5,258 nt of DNA, from NCBI GenBank assembly GCA_011391295.1, contig JAABQT010000132.1, positions 1-5,258 of the forward strand, given 5' to 3'. The stretch is from Betaproteobacteria bacterium (lineage in GTDB: Bacteria; Pseudomonadota; Gammaproteobacteria; Burkholderiales; SG8-39). The position numbers and the translations under genes are program-made. Below are positions 1 to 5,258 of this stretch, in pieces. The notes under the pieces were generated by a model. The model saw only the letters and a program-made list of their open reading frames with translations, was not told the DNA's origin and made no database searches. Positions within the stretch are counted from its first letter, which is position 1. The number at the start of each line of letters is the position of its first letter.

Positions 1-1507
1 GGCCCGCCACGGTGCCGAGATCGCTCGGGACGATGCGCAGGGCGTAAAAGGGCGCCGCTTCAATCGGCCGCATGCAGGGATTGGGCAGATTGCGGGCATC
101 ACCGAGGAAGCGCTGGTAGGCATCGCCGCCGAGGCCGAACTTCGAGTCGACGCCGCGGCGCGCGTCCTCGTTGTAGGTGGCGACGGTGCGCTCGAGCCGC
201 GCGGCATCGATGTCCAGGTGCGAGGCGAGGCCGGCGAGGGTCGATGCGCGCGTGAGATAGCCGCTCGCCAGGTGCCTGGCGCGCGCGAGCGTAAATGGCC
301 GCGCCGCGCCGAGTCCGTACTGCCACAGGCTCTGGCGGTCGCACAGCAGGAACGCGGGCAGCGCCGCGCCCTCGCGGCTGGCGCGGAACATCGCCAGCAC
401 GAACGCGTGATACGACACCGCTTCGCTGGTGAAGCGCTCGCCGTCGCGCGTCACGGCGATGATGCCGGGCTTGCCGCGCTCGGTCACCGTGTGCGAGAAC
501 ACGCCCGTGCTGCCGTCGGCGCGCTGGAACTGCGACACCGGCGCCCAGAAGGCGTTTTGCGTGTTGTGCGTGCCGACCGATCCTCCCGCGGCAATGCCGA
601 ACCGGATGCCGTCGCCGGTGCTCGTCGCGCACACGGGCGAGTTCGGCGATACTTCTGCCGGCAATAGCTGCGCGCGCAGCCCGGGGTGGTGCGAGAAGCC
701 GCCGGTGGCGAGCACCACCCCCGCGCGCGCCAGGATCGTCTCGCGCCGTCCGCCCGATTCGATCTCCACGCCTGCCACCGCGCCTTCGCGCATCACCAGG
801 CGCGTGACCTGCGCGCCGAGCCGCAGCGACACCTTCAGCTCGAGCGCAGATTTGAGCAGGTGCGCGACCAGTGCGTTGCCGAGCACCAGGCGCGTGCCGC
901 GCGGGGCCGTGAGCCGCTGCCAGGCATAGCCGGCCACCAGGCGCAGCACGCGCGCCGCCGAGCGCGGCGAGGAAAGCGCGGCGCGAAAATGCGGCAAGTC
1001 CGGGCGCCCCACCATCATGCCCTCGAACAGCATGAACTCGGCGAGCGGCCAGCGCACGAGTGCGAAGTCCCGGCCGAGCGCGCGCGCGTCGAACTCCACC
1101 GGCTCGAGCACGCGACCGCCAAGCGTGGCGCCGGGCAGCCCGGGGAAGTAGTCGGGGTAGTTCAGCACCGGGCGCAGCCGCAGCGCGGTGCGCACCTCCA
1201 GGTATTCGAGCGCCTCGTTGCCGCGCGCGAGGAAGGCTTCGCGCGCGGCAATGTCGCGCGTCGGCGGCGCCGCGCGCTCGAGGTAGCGGCGCGCGTTCTC
1301 GACGCTGTCCTCGATGCCGGCGGCGGCCATCTTCGGGTTGGCGGGGAGCCACACCATGCCGCCGGACACCGCCGTGGTGCCGCCCACCTGCAGCGATTTC
1401 TCCACCAGCAGCGTATTCAGCCCTTCGGCCGCGGCGACGCAGGCGGCGGCGAGCCCGCCCGCGCCCGCCCCGAGCACGATGGCGTCGAATTGATCCGTGG
1501 ATTGCAT
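1..1507 (-). CDS. FAD-dependent oxidoreductase of the fumarate reductase/3-ketosteroid dehydrogenase family, C-terminus cut by window edge
   Basis: The frame is open for 502 codons and leaves the window before a stop. The N-terminus carries a Rossmann dinucleotide-binding motif (VLGAGAGGLAAA, residues 11-22), then an acidic residue at the end of beta-2 (VEKS, 35-38) and the family signature GGTTAVSGG (42-50). A second FAD-contact motif, VVLATGGF, lies at 264-271, and PFYALRIVPSDLGT near the end (486-499) matches the C-terminal FAD-binding part of ketosteroid-dehydrogenase-like flavoproteins. Tyr120, Tyr366 and Tyr488 sit where this family places catalytic tyrosines, although this needs an alignment. 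By family it would oxidise (desaturate) or reduce a C-C bond next to a carbonyl, in the cytoplasm; the substrate is unknown. Probably only about 60 residues are missing. ATG at 1507 was chosen because the FAD motif follows at the usual distance. It has no Shine-Dalgarno; GTG at 1531 is the alternative. The gene is divergent from the DapA-like gene. Confidence 0.9.
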   Translation of the reverse strand, partial: MQSTDQFDAIVLGAGAGGLAAACVAAAEGLNTLLVEKSLQVGGTTAVSGGMVWLPANPKMAAAGIEDSVENARRYLERAAPPTRDIAAREAFLARGNEALEYLEVRTALRLRPVLNYPDYFPGLPGATLGGRVLEPVEFDARALGRDFALVRWPLAEFMLFEGMMVGRPDLPHFRAALSSPRSAARVLRLVAGYAWQRLTAPRGTRLVLGNALVAHLLKSALELKVSLRLGAQVTRLVMREGAVAGVEIESGGRRETILARAGVVLATGGFSHHPGLRAQLLPAEVSPNSPVCATSTGDGIRFGIAAGGSVGTHNTQNAFWAPVSQFQRADGSTGVFSHTVTERGKPGIIAVTRDGERFTSEAVSYHAFVLAMFRASREGAALPAFLLCDRQSLWQYGLGAARPFTLARARHLASGYLTRASTLAGLASHLDIDAARLERTVATYNEDARRGVDSKFGLGGDAYQRFLGDARNLPNPCMRPIEAAPFYALRIVPSDLGTVAG

Positions 1508-1596
1508 GCTGGTGCGCGAATCATGGGGCACGCGGCTGCGCCGGGCAATCGCCGCGGCGGTACACTTGGCCGGTCACGCATTCGAAGGAGCGGCCC
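1508..1596. promoter_or_regulatory. Divergent intergenic region with possible shared control
   Basis: These 89 bases separate two divergently transcribed genes and must hold both promoters. On the plus strand a weak -10-like TACACT (1561-1566) lies 30 bases before the DapA-like start, with no convincing -35. A perfect 10-base palindrome CGCCGCGGCG (1550-1559) touches it and could be an operator half, but such strings are common in G+C-rich DNA. A strong ribosome binding site, GAAGGAG (1584-1590), lies 6 bases before the ATG at 1597 and fixes that start. No regulator gene is in the window. Confidence 0.4.
1520..1548 (-). promoter_or_regulatory. Possible sigma-70-like promoter of the flavoprotein gene
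   Basis: Reading the minus strand, TTGCCC (1548-1543, 4 of 6 matches to the -35 consensus) is followed after exactly 17 bases by CATGAT (1525-1520, 4 of 6 matches to the -10 consensus). Transcription would begin about 5 bases before the ATG at 1507, giving an almost leaderless message. That agrees with the absence of a Shine-Dalgarno there, but the match is weak and may be chance. Confidence 0.22.
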
Positions 1597-2556
1597 ATGC
1601 CAGGACATCGCGACTACCTCCCCCATGGCGTCATCCCCGCGGTCCTGCTGCCGTTCAACGAGGACCTGTCGATCGACGAGGGCTCGTACCGCGCGCACCT
1701 GAGGGACGTGGGCTCGGTCGAGGGCGTCTCGGCGATCACGGTCAATGCGCATGCCTCCGAGGTTGCCTCGTGCACCTTCGACGAGCAGCGGCGCGTGCTC
1801 GACATCACCCAGGACGAGATCGGCAAGCGCGTGCCGATCGTGAACGGCATCTATGCCGAGGGCAGCCTCGAGGCGGCGCGCATCGCGCGCATGGCGCAGG
1901 AAGGCGGGGCCTCCGCGCTGCTGGTGTTTCCCTCGGGCATCTTCGCCTTCGGCCAGCGCCCGGAGATGGCAATCGAGCATTTCCGGCGCATCGCGGGCGC
2001 GAGCGATCTGCCCTTGATCATCTTCCAGTACCCGCTCTCGGGCGGGCAGGGCTATCCGCTGCCGACGCTGTCGAAGATCCTCGACGCGGTGCCCACGGTG
2101 CGCGCGATCAAGGACTGGAGCGCGAACCCGCAGCTGCACGAGCGCCAGATCCGCGCGCTGCAGTCGCGCACGCCGCCGGTGAGCGTGCTCACCACGCACA
2201 GCGCCTGGCTGATGAGTTCGCTGGTGCTGGGCTGCAACGGCCTGCTTTCGGGCAGCGGCTCGGTGATCGCCGACCTGCAGGCGCAGCTCTGGCGCGCGGT
2301 GCAGGCGCACGACCTCGCCACGGCGCAGCGCCTGAACGATCGCATCTGGCCGACGGTCGAGGTGTTCTACACCGAGCCCTGGGTCGACATGCACAACCGC
2401 ATGAAGGAAGCGCTGGTGCTGCTGGGCAAGCTGCCGCGCGCGGTGGTGCGCCCGCCGCTCGTGAAGCTGCCGGCCGCGGAAATCGCGCGCATCCGCCAGG
2501 CGCTCGTTGCGGCGGGGCTGCTGAGCGAGGGCGGGCGCGCGAAAAAAGTCGCCTGA
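1597..2556 (+). CDS. Dihydrodipicolinate synthase/N-acetylneuraminate lyase family protein
   Basis: The product is 319 residues, close to the usual size for this (beta/alpha)8-barrel family of class I aldolases, which join or split a 2-oxo acid such as pyruvate through a Schiff base. The N-terminus GVIPAVLLPF (11-20) is the typical first strand. The Schiff-base lysine is very likely Lys172 in RAIKDWS (169-175), and the catalytic tyrosine Tyr145 in IIFQYP (141-146). The usual GTTGE loop after strand 2 is replaced by NAHASE (50-55), so this is not a standard DapA for lysine synthesis. A glycine/serine-rich stretch, NGLLSGSGS (214-222), is in the region that shapes the substrate pocket. The C-terminal extension ends RAKKVA. 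The start is supported by GAAGGAG 6 bases upstream. The family call is firm; the reaction is unknown, and context suggests catabolism of an organic acid or an aromatic or steroid-like compound. Confidence 0.93.
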   Translation: MPGHRDYLPHGVIPAVLLPFNEDLSIDEGSYRAHLRDVGSVEGVSAITVNAHASEVASCTFDEQRRVLDITQDEIGKRVPIVNGIYAEGSLEAARIARMAQEGGASALLVFPSGIFAFGQRPEMAIEHFRRIAGASDLPLIIFQYPLSGGQGYPLPTLSKILDAVPTVRAIKDWSANPQLHERQIRALQSRTPPVSVLTTHSAWLMSSLVLGCNGLLSGSGSVIADLQAQLWRAVQAHDLATAQRLNDRIWPTVEVFYTEPWVDMHNRMKEALVLLGKLPRAVVRPPLVKLPAAEIARIRQALVAAGLLSEGGRAKKVA

Positions 2557-2583
2557 CGATGCCGTTGCCGCTGCAACTCGCTT

Positions 2584-2612
2584 GCCGCGGGCCGCGGGCC
2601 CGTAGCTGCGGC
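2584..2612. repeat. GC-rich tandem repeat/imperfect hairpin between the DapA-like and cupin genes
   Basis: The 7-base unit GCCGCGG occurs twice in a row (2584-2590, 2591-2597). The stretch can fold with GCCGC (2584-2588) on GCGGC (2608-2612) enclosing GGGC (2589-2592) on GCCC (2598-2601). No T-run follows on either strand, so it is not a standard intrinsic terminator. The rest of the 96-base gap (2557-2652) has a weak -10-like TACACT at 2623-2628, the same hexamer as upstream of the DapA-like gene, without a clear -35. This suggests the cupin gene may have its own start of transcription. Confidence 0.35.
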
Positions 2613-2652
2613 ACAATGAGACTACACTCGAAGCGCGCACAAGGAGCCCGCG

Positions 2653-3027
2653 ATGTCCGCCGCCAAGCCCAAAGCCGAACCCCGCAATCCCCCGGAACTC
2701 GCCTCGCGCTACATCCGCGGCGCCGAGGTGCCCTGGACGAAGATGAGCCAGGCGCCGGGTGTCGAGGTCAAGGTGCTGTATGAGGACCCATCGACCGGCG
2801 TGTTCACCGGGTTGTTTCGCATCCCGGCCGCAGGCGTGGTGCCCGATCACGTGCACCGCGCGCTCGAGCAGACCTACGTGCTCGAGGGCACGTTCGGCGA
2901 CGAAGAAGGCATGGCCGGGCCCGGCGACTTCATCTGGCGCCCGGAGGGCAACCGCCACGAGGCCTTCTCGCCCGACGGTTGCCTGATCCTGGGGTTCTTC
3001 CTCAAGCCCAATTCGTTCCTGAAGTAA
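2653..3027 (+). CDS. Small single-domain cupin protein
   Basis: The product is 124 residues, a typical length for a one-domain cupin. The first cupin motif fits well: Gly61, then His66-x-His68, Glu72 and Gly79 (GVVPDHVHRALEQ). The second motif runs from Gly91 through Pro97, Gly99 and His102 (DFIWRPEGNRHEAFS). His66, His68, Glu72 and His102 form the expected divalent-metal site, so it could be a metal-dependent dioxygenase, isomerase or decarboxylase, or a sensor resembling the ChrR or acetylacetone-cleaving type cupins. No signal peptide is visible, so it is probably cytoplasmic. AAGGAG (2641-2646) lies 6 bases before the ATG. It follows the DapA-like gene after 96 bases and precedes the transporter by 9 bases, suggesting co-transcription with the latter. 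The cupin fold and metal ligands are clear; the reaction is not. Confidence 0.9.
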   Translation: MSAAKPKAEPRNPPELASRYIRGAEVPWTKMSQAPGVEVKVLYEDPSTGVFTGLFRIPAAGVVPDHVHRALEQTYVLEGTFGDEEGMAGPGDFIWRPEGNRHEAFSPDGCLILGFFLKPNSFLK

Positions 3028-3036
3028 GCAAAGGCC

Positions 3037-4293
3037 ATGGCGGCCGCCCGCGCGTCCGCGCTCGCGCCCTTTCGCGTCCGCAGCTTCCGTTTCCAGTGGC
3101 CGGCGGATCTTGCCACGTCCTGGGCCTTCGAGATGGAGGCGCTGATCCTCGGCTGGTACGTGCTCACCGCCACGGGCTCGGTGCAGCAGCTGGTGATCTT
3201 CGGCGCGCTGGCGTGGCTGGGGTCTGTCTTTTCGCCGTTCTTCGGCATCGCGGGAGACCGCATCGGCCTGCGTACCCTGCTGTGCGCCACGCGGGGCGCC
3301 TACGCGCTGCAGGCGGCGGTACTGATGGTGCTGATCCTGACCGACACGCTGGCGCCCTGGCATGTGTTCGCGATCGCGGCGCTCGCCGGCCTGATGCGGC
3401 CCTCCGACGTGGCGATGCGCATGGTCCTGGTCGGACAGACCATGCGCCCCGAGATGCTGATGGGAGCGCTGGGCATCGCGCGCACCACCTCCGACACGGC
3501 AAGGGTCGCGGGCGCGATCGCTGGCACGGGCGGCGTGGCGCTCATCGGCATGGGCCCGGCCTACGTGGTGGTCACCGCGATGTACGTCACCGCGTTCCTG
3601 CTTTCGCTGGGCGTCGCGGGCCTGCGTCCCCGCGCGCCGGAGGGCACCGCGGATGCCGCGGCGGTGAAGTTGTTCGCCGGCCTGATGCAGGCGGTGCGCT
3701 ACGTCTGGAACAAACCCGATCTGCTGGGCGCGTTCAGCATTGCTTTCCTGGTCAACCTGCTCGCGTTTCCCTTCTTCCTCGGCCTGCTGCCGTATGCGGC
3801 AAAAGATGTCTTCGACATCGGCCAGTCGGGACTGGGTTACCTCGCCGCGGCCTTCGCATCGGGCGCGCTTGCCGGCTCGCTGCTGGTGGGGGCCGGCCGC
3901 CTGCCGCTGCGGGCCGGACGCGTCATGCTCGGCAGCGCCGCGATCTGGTTCGTGGCGCTGCTGCTGTTCGGGCAGACCCGCTCCCTCGGGGTGGGGCTCG
4001 CGCTGCTGTTCGTTTCGGGATTCGTGCAGAGCTTTTGCATGACGCCGCTCGCCGCGGTCATGCTGCGCGCCTCGAGCGAGGAGATGCGCGGCCGTGTAAT
4101 GGGACTTCGCATCCTCGCCATCTGGGGACTGCCGCTGGGGCTGCTCGCGGCCGGGCCGGTCATTGCGCACCTTGGCTATGCCGCGTCGACGCTGATCTAC
4201 GGCGGCCTCGGCCTGGCCGCGACGAGCGCCATCGGCTTGCGCTGGCGCAGCGCGCTTTGGCAGCGCTCGGCGCTCGCCAATTCACATCTCTAG
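3037..4293 (+). CDS. Major facilitator superfamily transporter (MFS_3/EntS-like)
   Basis: The product is 418 residues, highly hydrophobic, with about 12 membrane segments (roughly 21-45, 50-72, 80-103, 105-121, 155-175, 176-195, 228-252, 264-287, 293-313, 317-343, 358-377, 381-400) and a central cytoplasmic loop around 196-226. The loop between helices 2 and 3 carries the MFS motif A as GIAGDRIGLR (70-79). RGRVMGLR (351-358), just before helix 11, is typical of the MFS_3 group that includes enterobactin exporters. It should be an inner-membrane secondary transporter. Many relatives export, but substrate and direction cannot be told here. The N-terminus FRVRSFRFQWPADLATS matches the family's usual start, which supports ATG 3037 even though its ribosome site (AAGG, 3031-3034) is unusually close. 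The gene sits 9 bases after the cupin stop and probably depends on its transcript. It converges on the next gene with 8 bases between stops. Confidence 0.92.
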   Translation: MAAARASALAPFRVRSFRFQWPADLATSWAFEMEALILGWYVLTATGSVQQLVIFGALAWLGSVFSPFFGIAGDRIGLRTLLCATRGAYALQAAVLMVLILTDTLAPWHVFAIAALAGLMRPSDVAMRMVLVGQTMRPEMLMGALGIARTTSDTARVAGAIAGTGGVALIGMGPAYVVVTAMYVTAFLLSLGVAGLRPRAPEGTADAAAVKLFAGLMQAVRYVWNKPDLLGAFSIAFLVNLLAFPFFLGLLPYAAKDVFDIGQSGLGYLAAAFASGALAGSLLVGAGRLPLRAGRVMLGSAAIWFVALLLFGQTRSLGVGLALLFVSGFVQSFCMTPLAAVMLRASSEEMRGRVMGLRILAIWGLPLGLLAAGPVIAHLGYAASTLIYGGLGLAATSAIGLRWRSALWQRSALANSHL

Positions 4294-4301
4294 CTGCCGC
4301 C

Positions 4302-5066
4302 TCAGCCCTCGTCCCAGATCTTGTCCGTAAGCGGCAGGTCGCGGATCTCCGCAGCGCCGAGCGGCCGATCCGGCGCGATGCCGATCGACTCGAGCAGCGT
4401 GGCAAGCTGCCGCACGTGCTGCGCTGAGTGCCACACGGTGCGCTCGAGCATCTCGTGCCGGCTGGTGCCGCCGAAGTAGGTCTGGACGGACTGCGTGAAG
4501 TCCGCGCCGGCCCTGCGCGTCCACCAGCCCGCAAAGCGTGCGCGCACCGCCTCGCCGAAGGCGGCGATCGACGCGCCCGTCAGCATGTCATCAGGAGGCG
4601 TCGCGGTCATGACCTCATACTCGAGCCGCGTGCCCTGTTCCTCCATCTCGAGGAACGCAACGGGGATCTGGAACACGTGGTGCGCGAGCACGCGCCAGGA
4701 GCGCGGCCGGTTCGGCAGGACGTTGCCGAGCGCCGCATCCGGCAACTGGCGCACCAGCCGCGCCGCGGTGCCGAGCACGACATCCGCGCGTGCGGCGAGC
4801 GCCGCCGGCGCGAGCACCGGCCCGCCCGCTTCGTCCAGGCCGAGGAAGGCGATGACTTCCGCAATCACCTGCGCGTAGACGAAGCGCCCGTCGCGCGCCA
4901 CCACCGGCACCGAGCGCGCGCCGAGCGCGCGCAACGCCGCCATGCCCTCGGCGTCTTCGAGGACGTTGACCGACTGGAACCCGATCCCACGGACCGAGAG
5001 ATACTCCTTGAGCCGGAGGCAGCTGGTTCAGTGCGGCTGCCAGAAGACCTGGATCGATGCGCTCAT
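4302..5066 (-). CDS. Glutaredoxin-DinB fusion protein with in-frame TGA at the catalytic cysteine: candidate selenoprotein
   Basis: The frame encodes 254 residues if the TGA at 5028-5030 is read as selenocysteine (residue 13). The N-terminal domain (1 to about 75) is glutaredoxin/thioredoxin-like: strand SIQVFWQPH (4-12), active site U13-T-S-C16, helix LRLKEYL, strand FQSVNV, and the cis-proline loop SVPVVA (52-57, Pro54). The C-terminal domain (about 90-254) resembles the four-helix DinB/thiol S-transferase fold. Paired histidines occur at His129-His130 (LAHHVF) and His213/His217 (WHSAQHVRQL), the usual metal-ligand areas. The start at ATG 5066 is supported by AGGA 7 bases upstream and by a complete first beta strand. 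A call starting at ATG 4943 (Met42) would lose the redox centre and begin mid-domain. The role is probably cytoplasmic thiol-disulfide or thiol-conjugate chemistry, inferred from the domains. If the TGA is a true stop, this is a pseudogene or a restart product. Domain calls are firm; selenocysteine is likely but unproven. Confidence 0.75.
4999..5024 (-). promoter_or_regulatory. SECIS-like hairpin just downstream of the in-frame TGA
   Basis: In the transcript, three bases after the TGA, CUCC (5018-5015) pairs with GGAG (5007-5004) around the seven-base loop GGCUCAA (5014-5008), which begins with two guanines. Below this a bulged C (5019) and pairs U-A and G-U, then one mismatch and an AG/CU pair, extend the stem to 8 pairs. 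A short apical stem, a G at the loop start and a bulge resemble bacterial SECIS elements bound by SelB. The loop G is 14-15 bases from the TGA, at or slightly below the spacing commonly quoted. G+C-rich coding RNA folds easily, so this is only suggestive. Confidence 0.4.
5028..5030 (-). other. In-frame TGA, candidate selenocysteine codon (residue 13, UxxC motif)
   Basis: The only in-frame stop within the glutaredoxin-DinB frame falls exactly on the codon of the N-terminal active-site cysteine. The reading is Q-P-H-TGA-T-S-C-L-R-L-K, whereas glutaredoxins of this type read C-x-x-C. The frame is uninterrupted before and after it, so no frameshift is involved. Replacement of this nucleophilic cysteine by selenocysteine is well known in thioredoxin-fold selenoproteins. 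A single TGC to TGA change or base-call error would give the same picture. Confidence 0.65.
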
Positions 5067-5073
5067 GGGGATG

Positions 5074-5077
5074 TCCT
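5074..5077 (-). promoter_or_regulatory. Shine-Dalgarno AGGA that fixes the glutaredoxin-DinB start
   Basis: On the minus strand AGGA lies 7 bases before ATG 5066, a normal spacing. It favours translation starting upstream of the in-frame TGA. The internal ATG at 4943 has only a GAGG two bases away, which is too close to work well. Confidence 0.6.
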
Positions 5078-5088
5078 GTGGGCGGAAT

Positions 5089-5109
5089 CGGTAGCATACA
5101 TCGCTACCG
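5089..5109. repeat. Perfect inverted repeat (7-base arms, 7-base spacer)
   Basis: CGGTAGC (5089-5095) and GCTACCG (5103-5109) are exact reverse complements around ATACATC. The element fills most of the 45-base gap between the upstream gene's stop and the glutaredoxin-DinB start. No T-run follows the minus-strand arm, so it is a poor intrinsic terminator. It could be a regulator-binding operator, an attenuating hairpin, or an mRNA processing or stability element. Confidence 0.55.
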
Positions 5110-5111
5110 CC

Positions 5112-5258
5112 CTAGCCTGCCGTGGATAGATCCATGGATACTCCCTTGCCAAGCAGCCGGGTCAGCGCCAATGCGAAGAAATAGAGGAACCCTGCCGAGA
5201 TCGCCTTGTACGGGAAATTGGCCCATTCGTACTGCCCGCGCAAGCCGTACATCTCCCC
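5112..5258 (-). CDS. C-terminal end of an unidentified probable membrane protein (N-terminus outside window)
   Basis: A frame open from the right edge ends at TAG (5114-5112) after 48 codons. The visible part has an aromatic/basic stretch, QYEWANFPYKA, then one hydrophobic helix, ISAGFLYFFALALTRLLG (visible residues 20-37), and a short polar tail ending MDLSTAG. This looks like the last transmembrane helix of an inner-membrane protein; the small permease of TRAP transporters ends in a similar way, but this is a guess. It is on the same strand as the glutaredoxin-DinB gene, 45 bases upstream, so co-transcription is possible. The tail is too short for a family call; identification as coding rests on the open frame and the coherent helix. 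Confidence 0.5.
   Translation of the reverse strand, partial: GEMYGLRGQYEWANFPYKAISAGFLYFFALALTRLLGKGVSMDLSTAG

Noticed and set aside
99..1702. Several overlapping open frames on both strands across the flavoprotein gene, including an extension of the DapA-like frame back to 1060
   Set aside because: Their products are arginine- and alanine-rich without family features. The flavoprotein frame has FAD motifs along its length, and the DapA-like start at 1597 has a strong ribosome site and the natural first barrel strand.
2584..2612. GC hairpin as an intrinsic terminator after the DapA-like gene
   Set aside because: There is no T-run on either side, and the structure may simply reflect base composition; it is kept only as a repeat/hairpin.
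1417..4170. Very long minus-strand open frame (917 codons) opposite the DapA-like, cupin and MFS genes
   Set aside because: Its product is a low-complexity Arg/His/Gln/Glu-rich string with no domain sense, whereas the plus-strand frames carry clear family motifs. It is an antisense shadow produced by G+C-rich third positions.
4302..4943. Shorter minus-strand gene starting at ATG 4943
   Set aside because: This start is in the middle of the glutaredoxin domain, before the SVP cis-proline loop, and has a poor ribosome site. Recognisable glutaredoxin sequence continues in frame upstream to ATG 5066.
5028..5030. Genome-wide reassignment of TGA to tryptophan
   Set aside because: TGA ends the DapA-like gene at 2554-2556 and the glutaredoxin-DinB gene itself at 4304-4302, and tryptophan is encoded by TGG throughout.
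4943..5066. Frameshift as the explanation for the missing glutaredoxin N-terminus
   Set aside because: The codons on both sides of the TGA are in the same frame and both read as proper glutaredoxin sequence, so no insertion or deletion is needed.
4428..5129. Plus-strand open frame of 233 codons opposite the glutaredoxin-DinB gene
   Set aside because: It is an Arg/His-rich antisense product with no motif, opposite a frame that has clear domain sequence.

Overview
The window is strongly G+C-rich, with codon third positions dominated by G and C. Gene content (FAD-dependent ketosteroid-dehydrogenase-like flavoprotein, DapA-family lyase, small cupin, MFS_3 carrier) resembles accessory catabolic regions of Proteobacteria, most like Betaproteobacteria/Burkholderiales. 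That placement is by resemblance only; there is no rRNA or marker gene. No tRNA, rRNA, CRISPR array or insertion sequence was seen.

Layout. Bases 1-1507 (minus) hold a flavoprotein dehydrogenase whose C-terminus runs off the left edge. It is divergent, across an 89-base gap, from a plus-strand series: a DapA/NAL-family aldolase-like protein (1597-2556), a single-domain cupin (2653-3027) and a 12-helix MFS transporter (3037-4293). The cupin and MFS genes are 9 bases apart and probably co-transcribed. This block looks like a small uptake-and-breakdown cluster (carrier, flavin desaturase, C-C lyase, cupin), but its substrate cannot be read from the sequence.

The right-hand part is on the minus strand and converges on the MFS gene with 8 bases between stops. 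It contains a glutaredoxin-DinB fusion (4302-5066) and, upstream of it, the last 48 codons of an unidentified probable membrane protein (5112-5258).

The main discovery candidate is in the glutaredoxin-DinB gene. Its natural reading frame, with a good ATG and Shine-Dalgarno site, is interrupted by exactly one TGA (5028-5030), at the codon where the first cysteine of the glutaredoxin CxxC motif belongs (Q-P-H-[TGA]-T-S-C). The frame is the same on both sides and both domains are otherwise intact. This is the classic signature of a selenocysteine (UxxC) redox protein, and a hairpin with a G-starting loop lies directly downstream of the TGA. Gene callers would miss the first 41 residues and annotate only a truncated DinB-like protein from 4943. 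A nonsense mutation or base-call error remains the main alternative.
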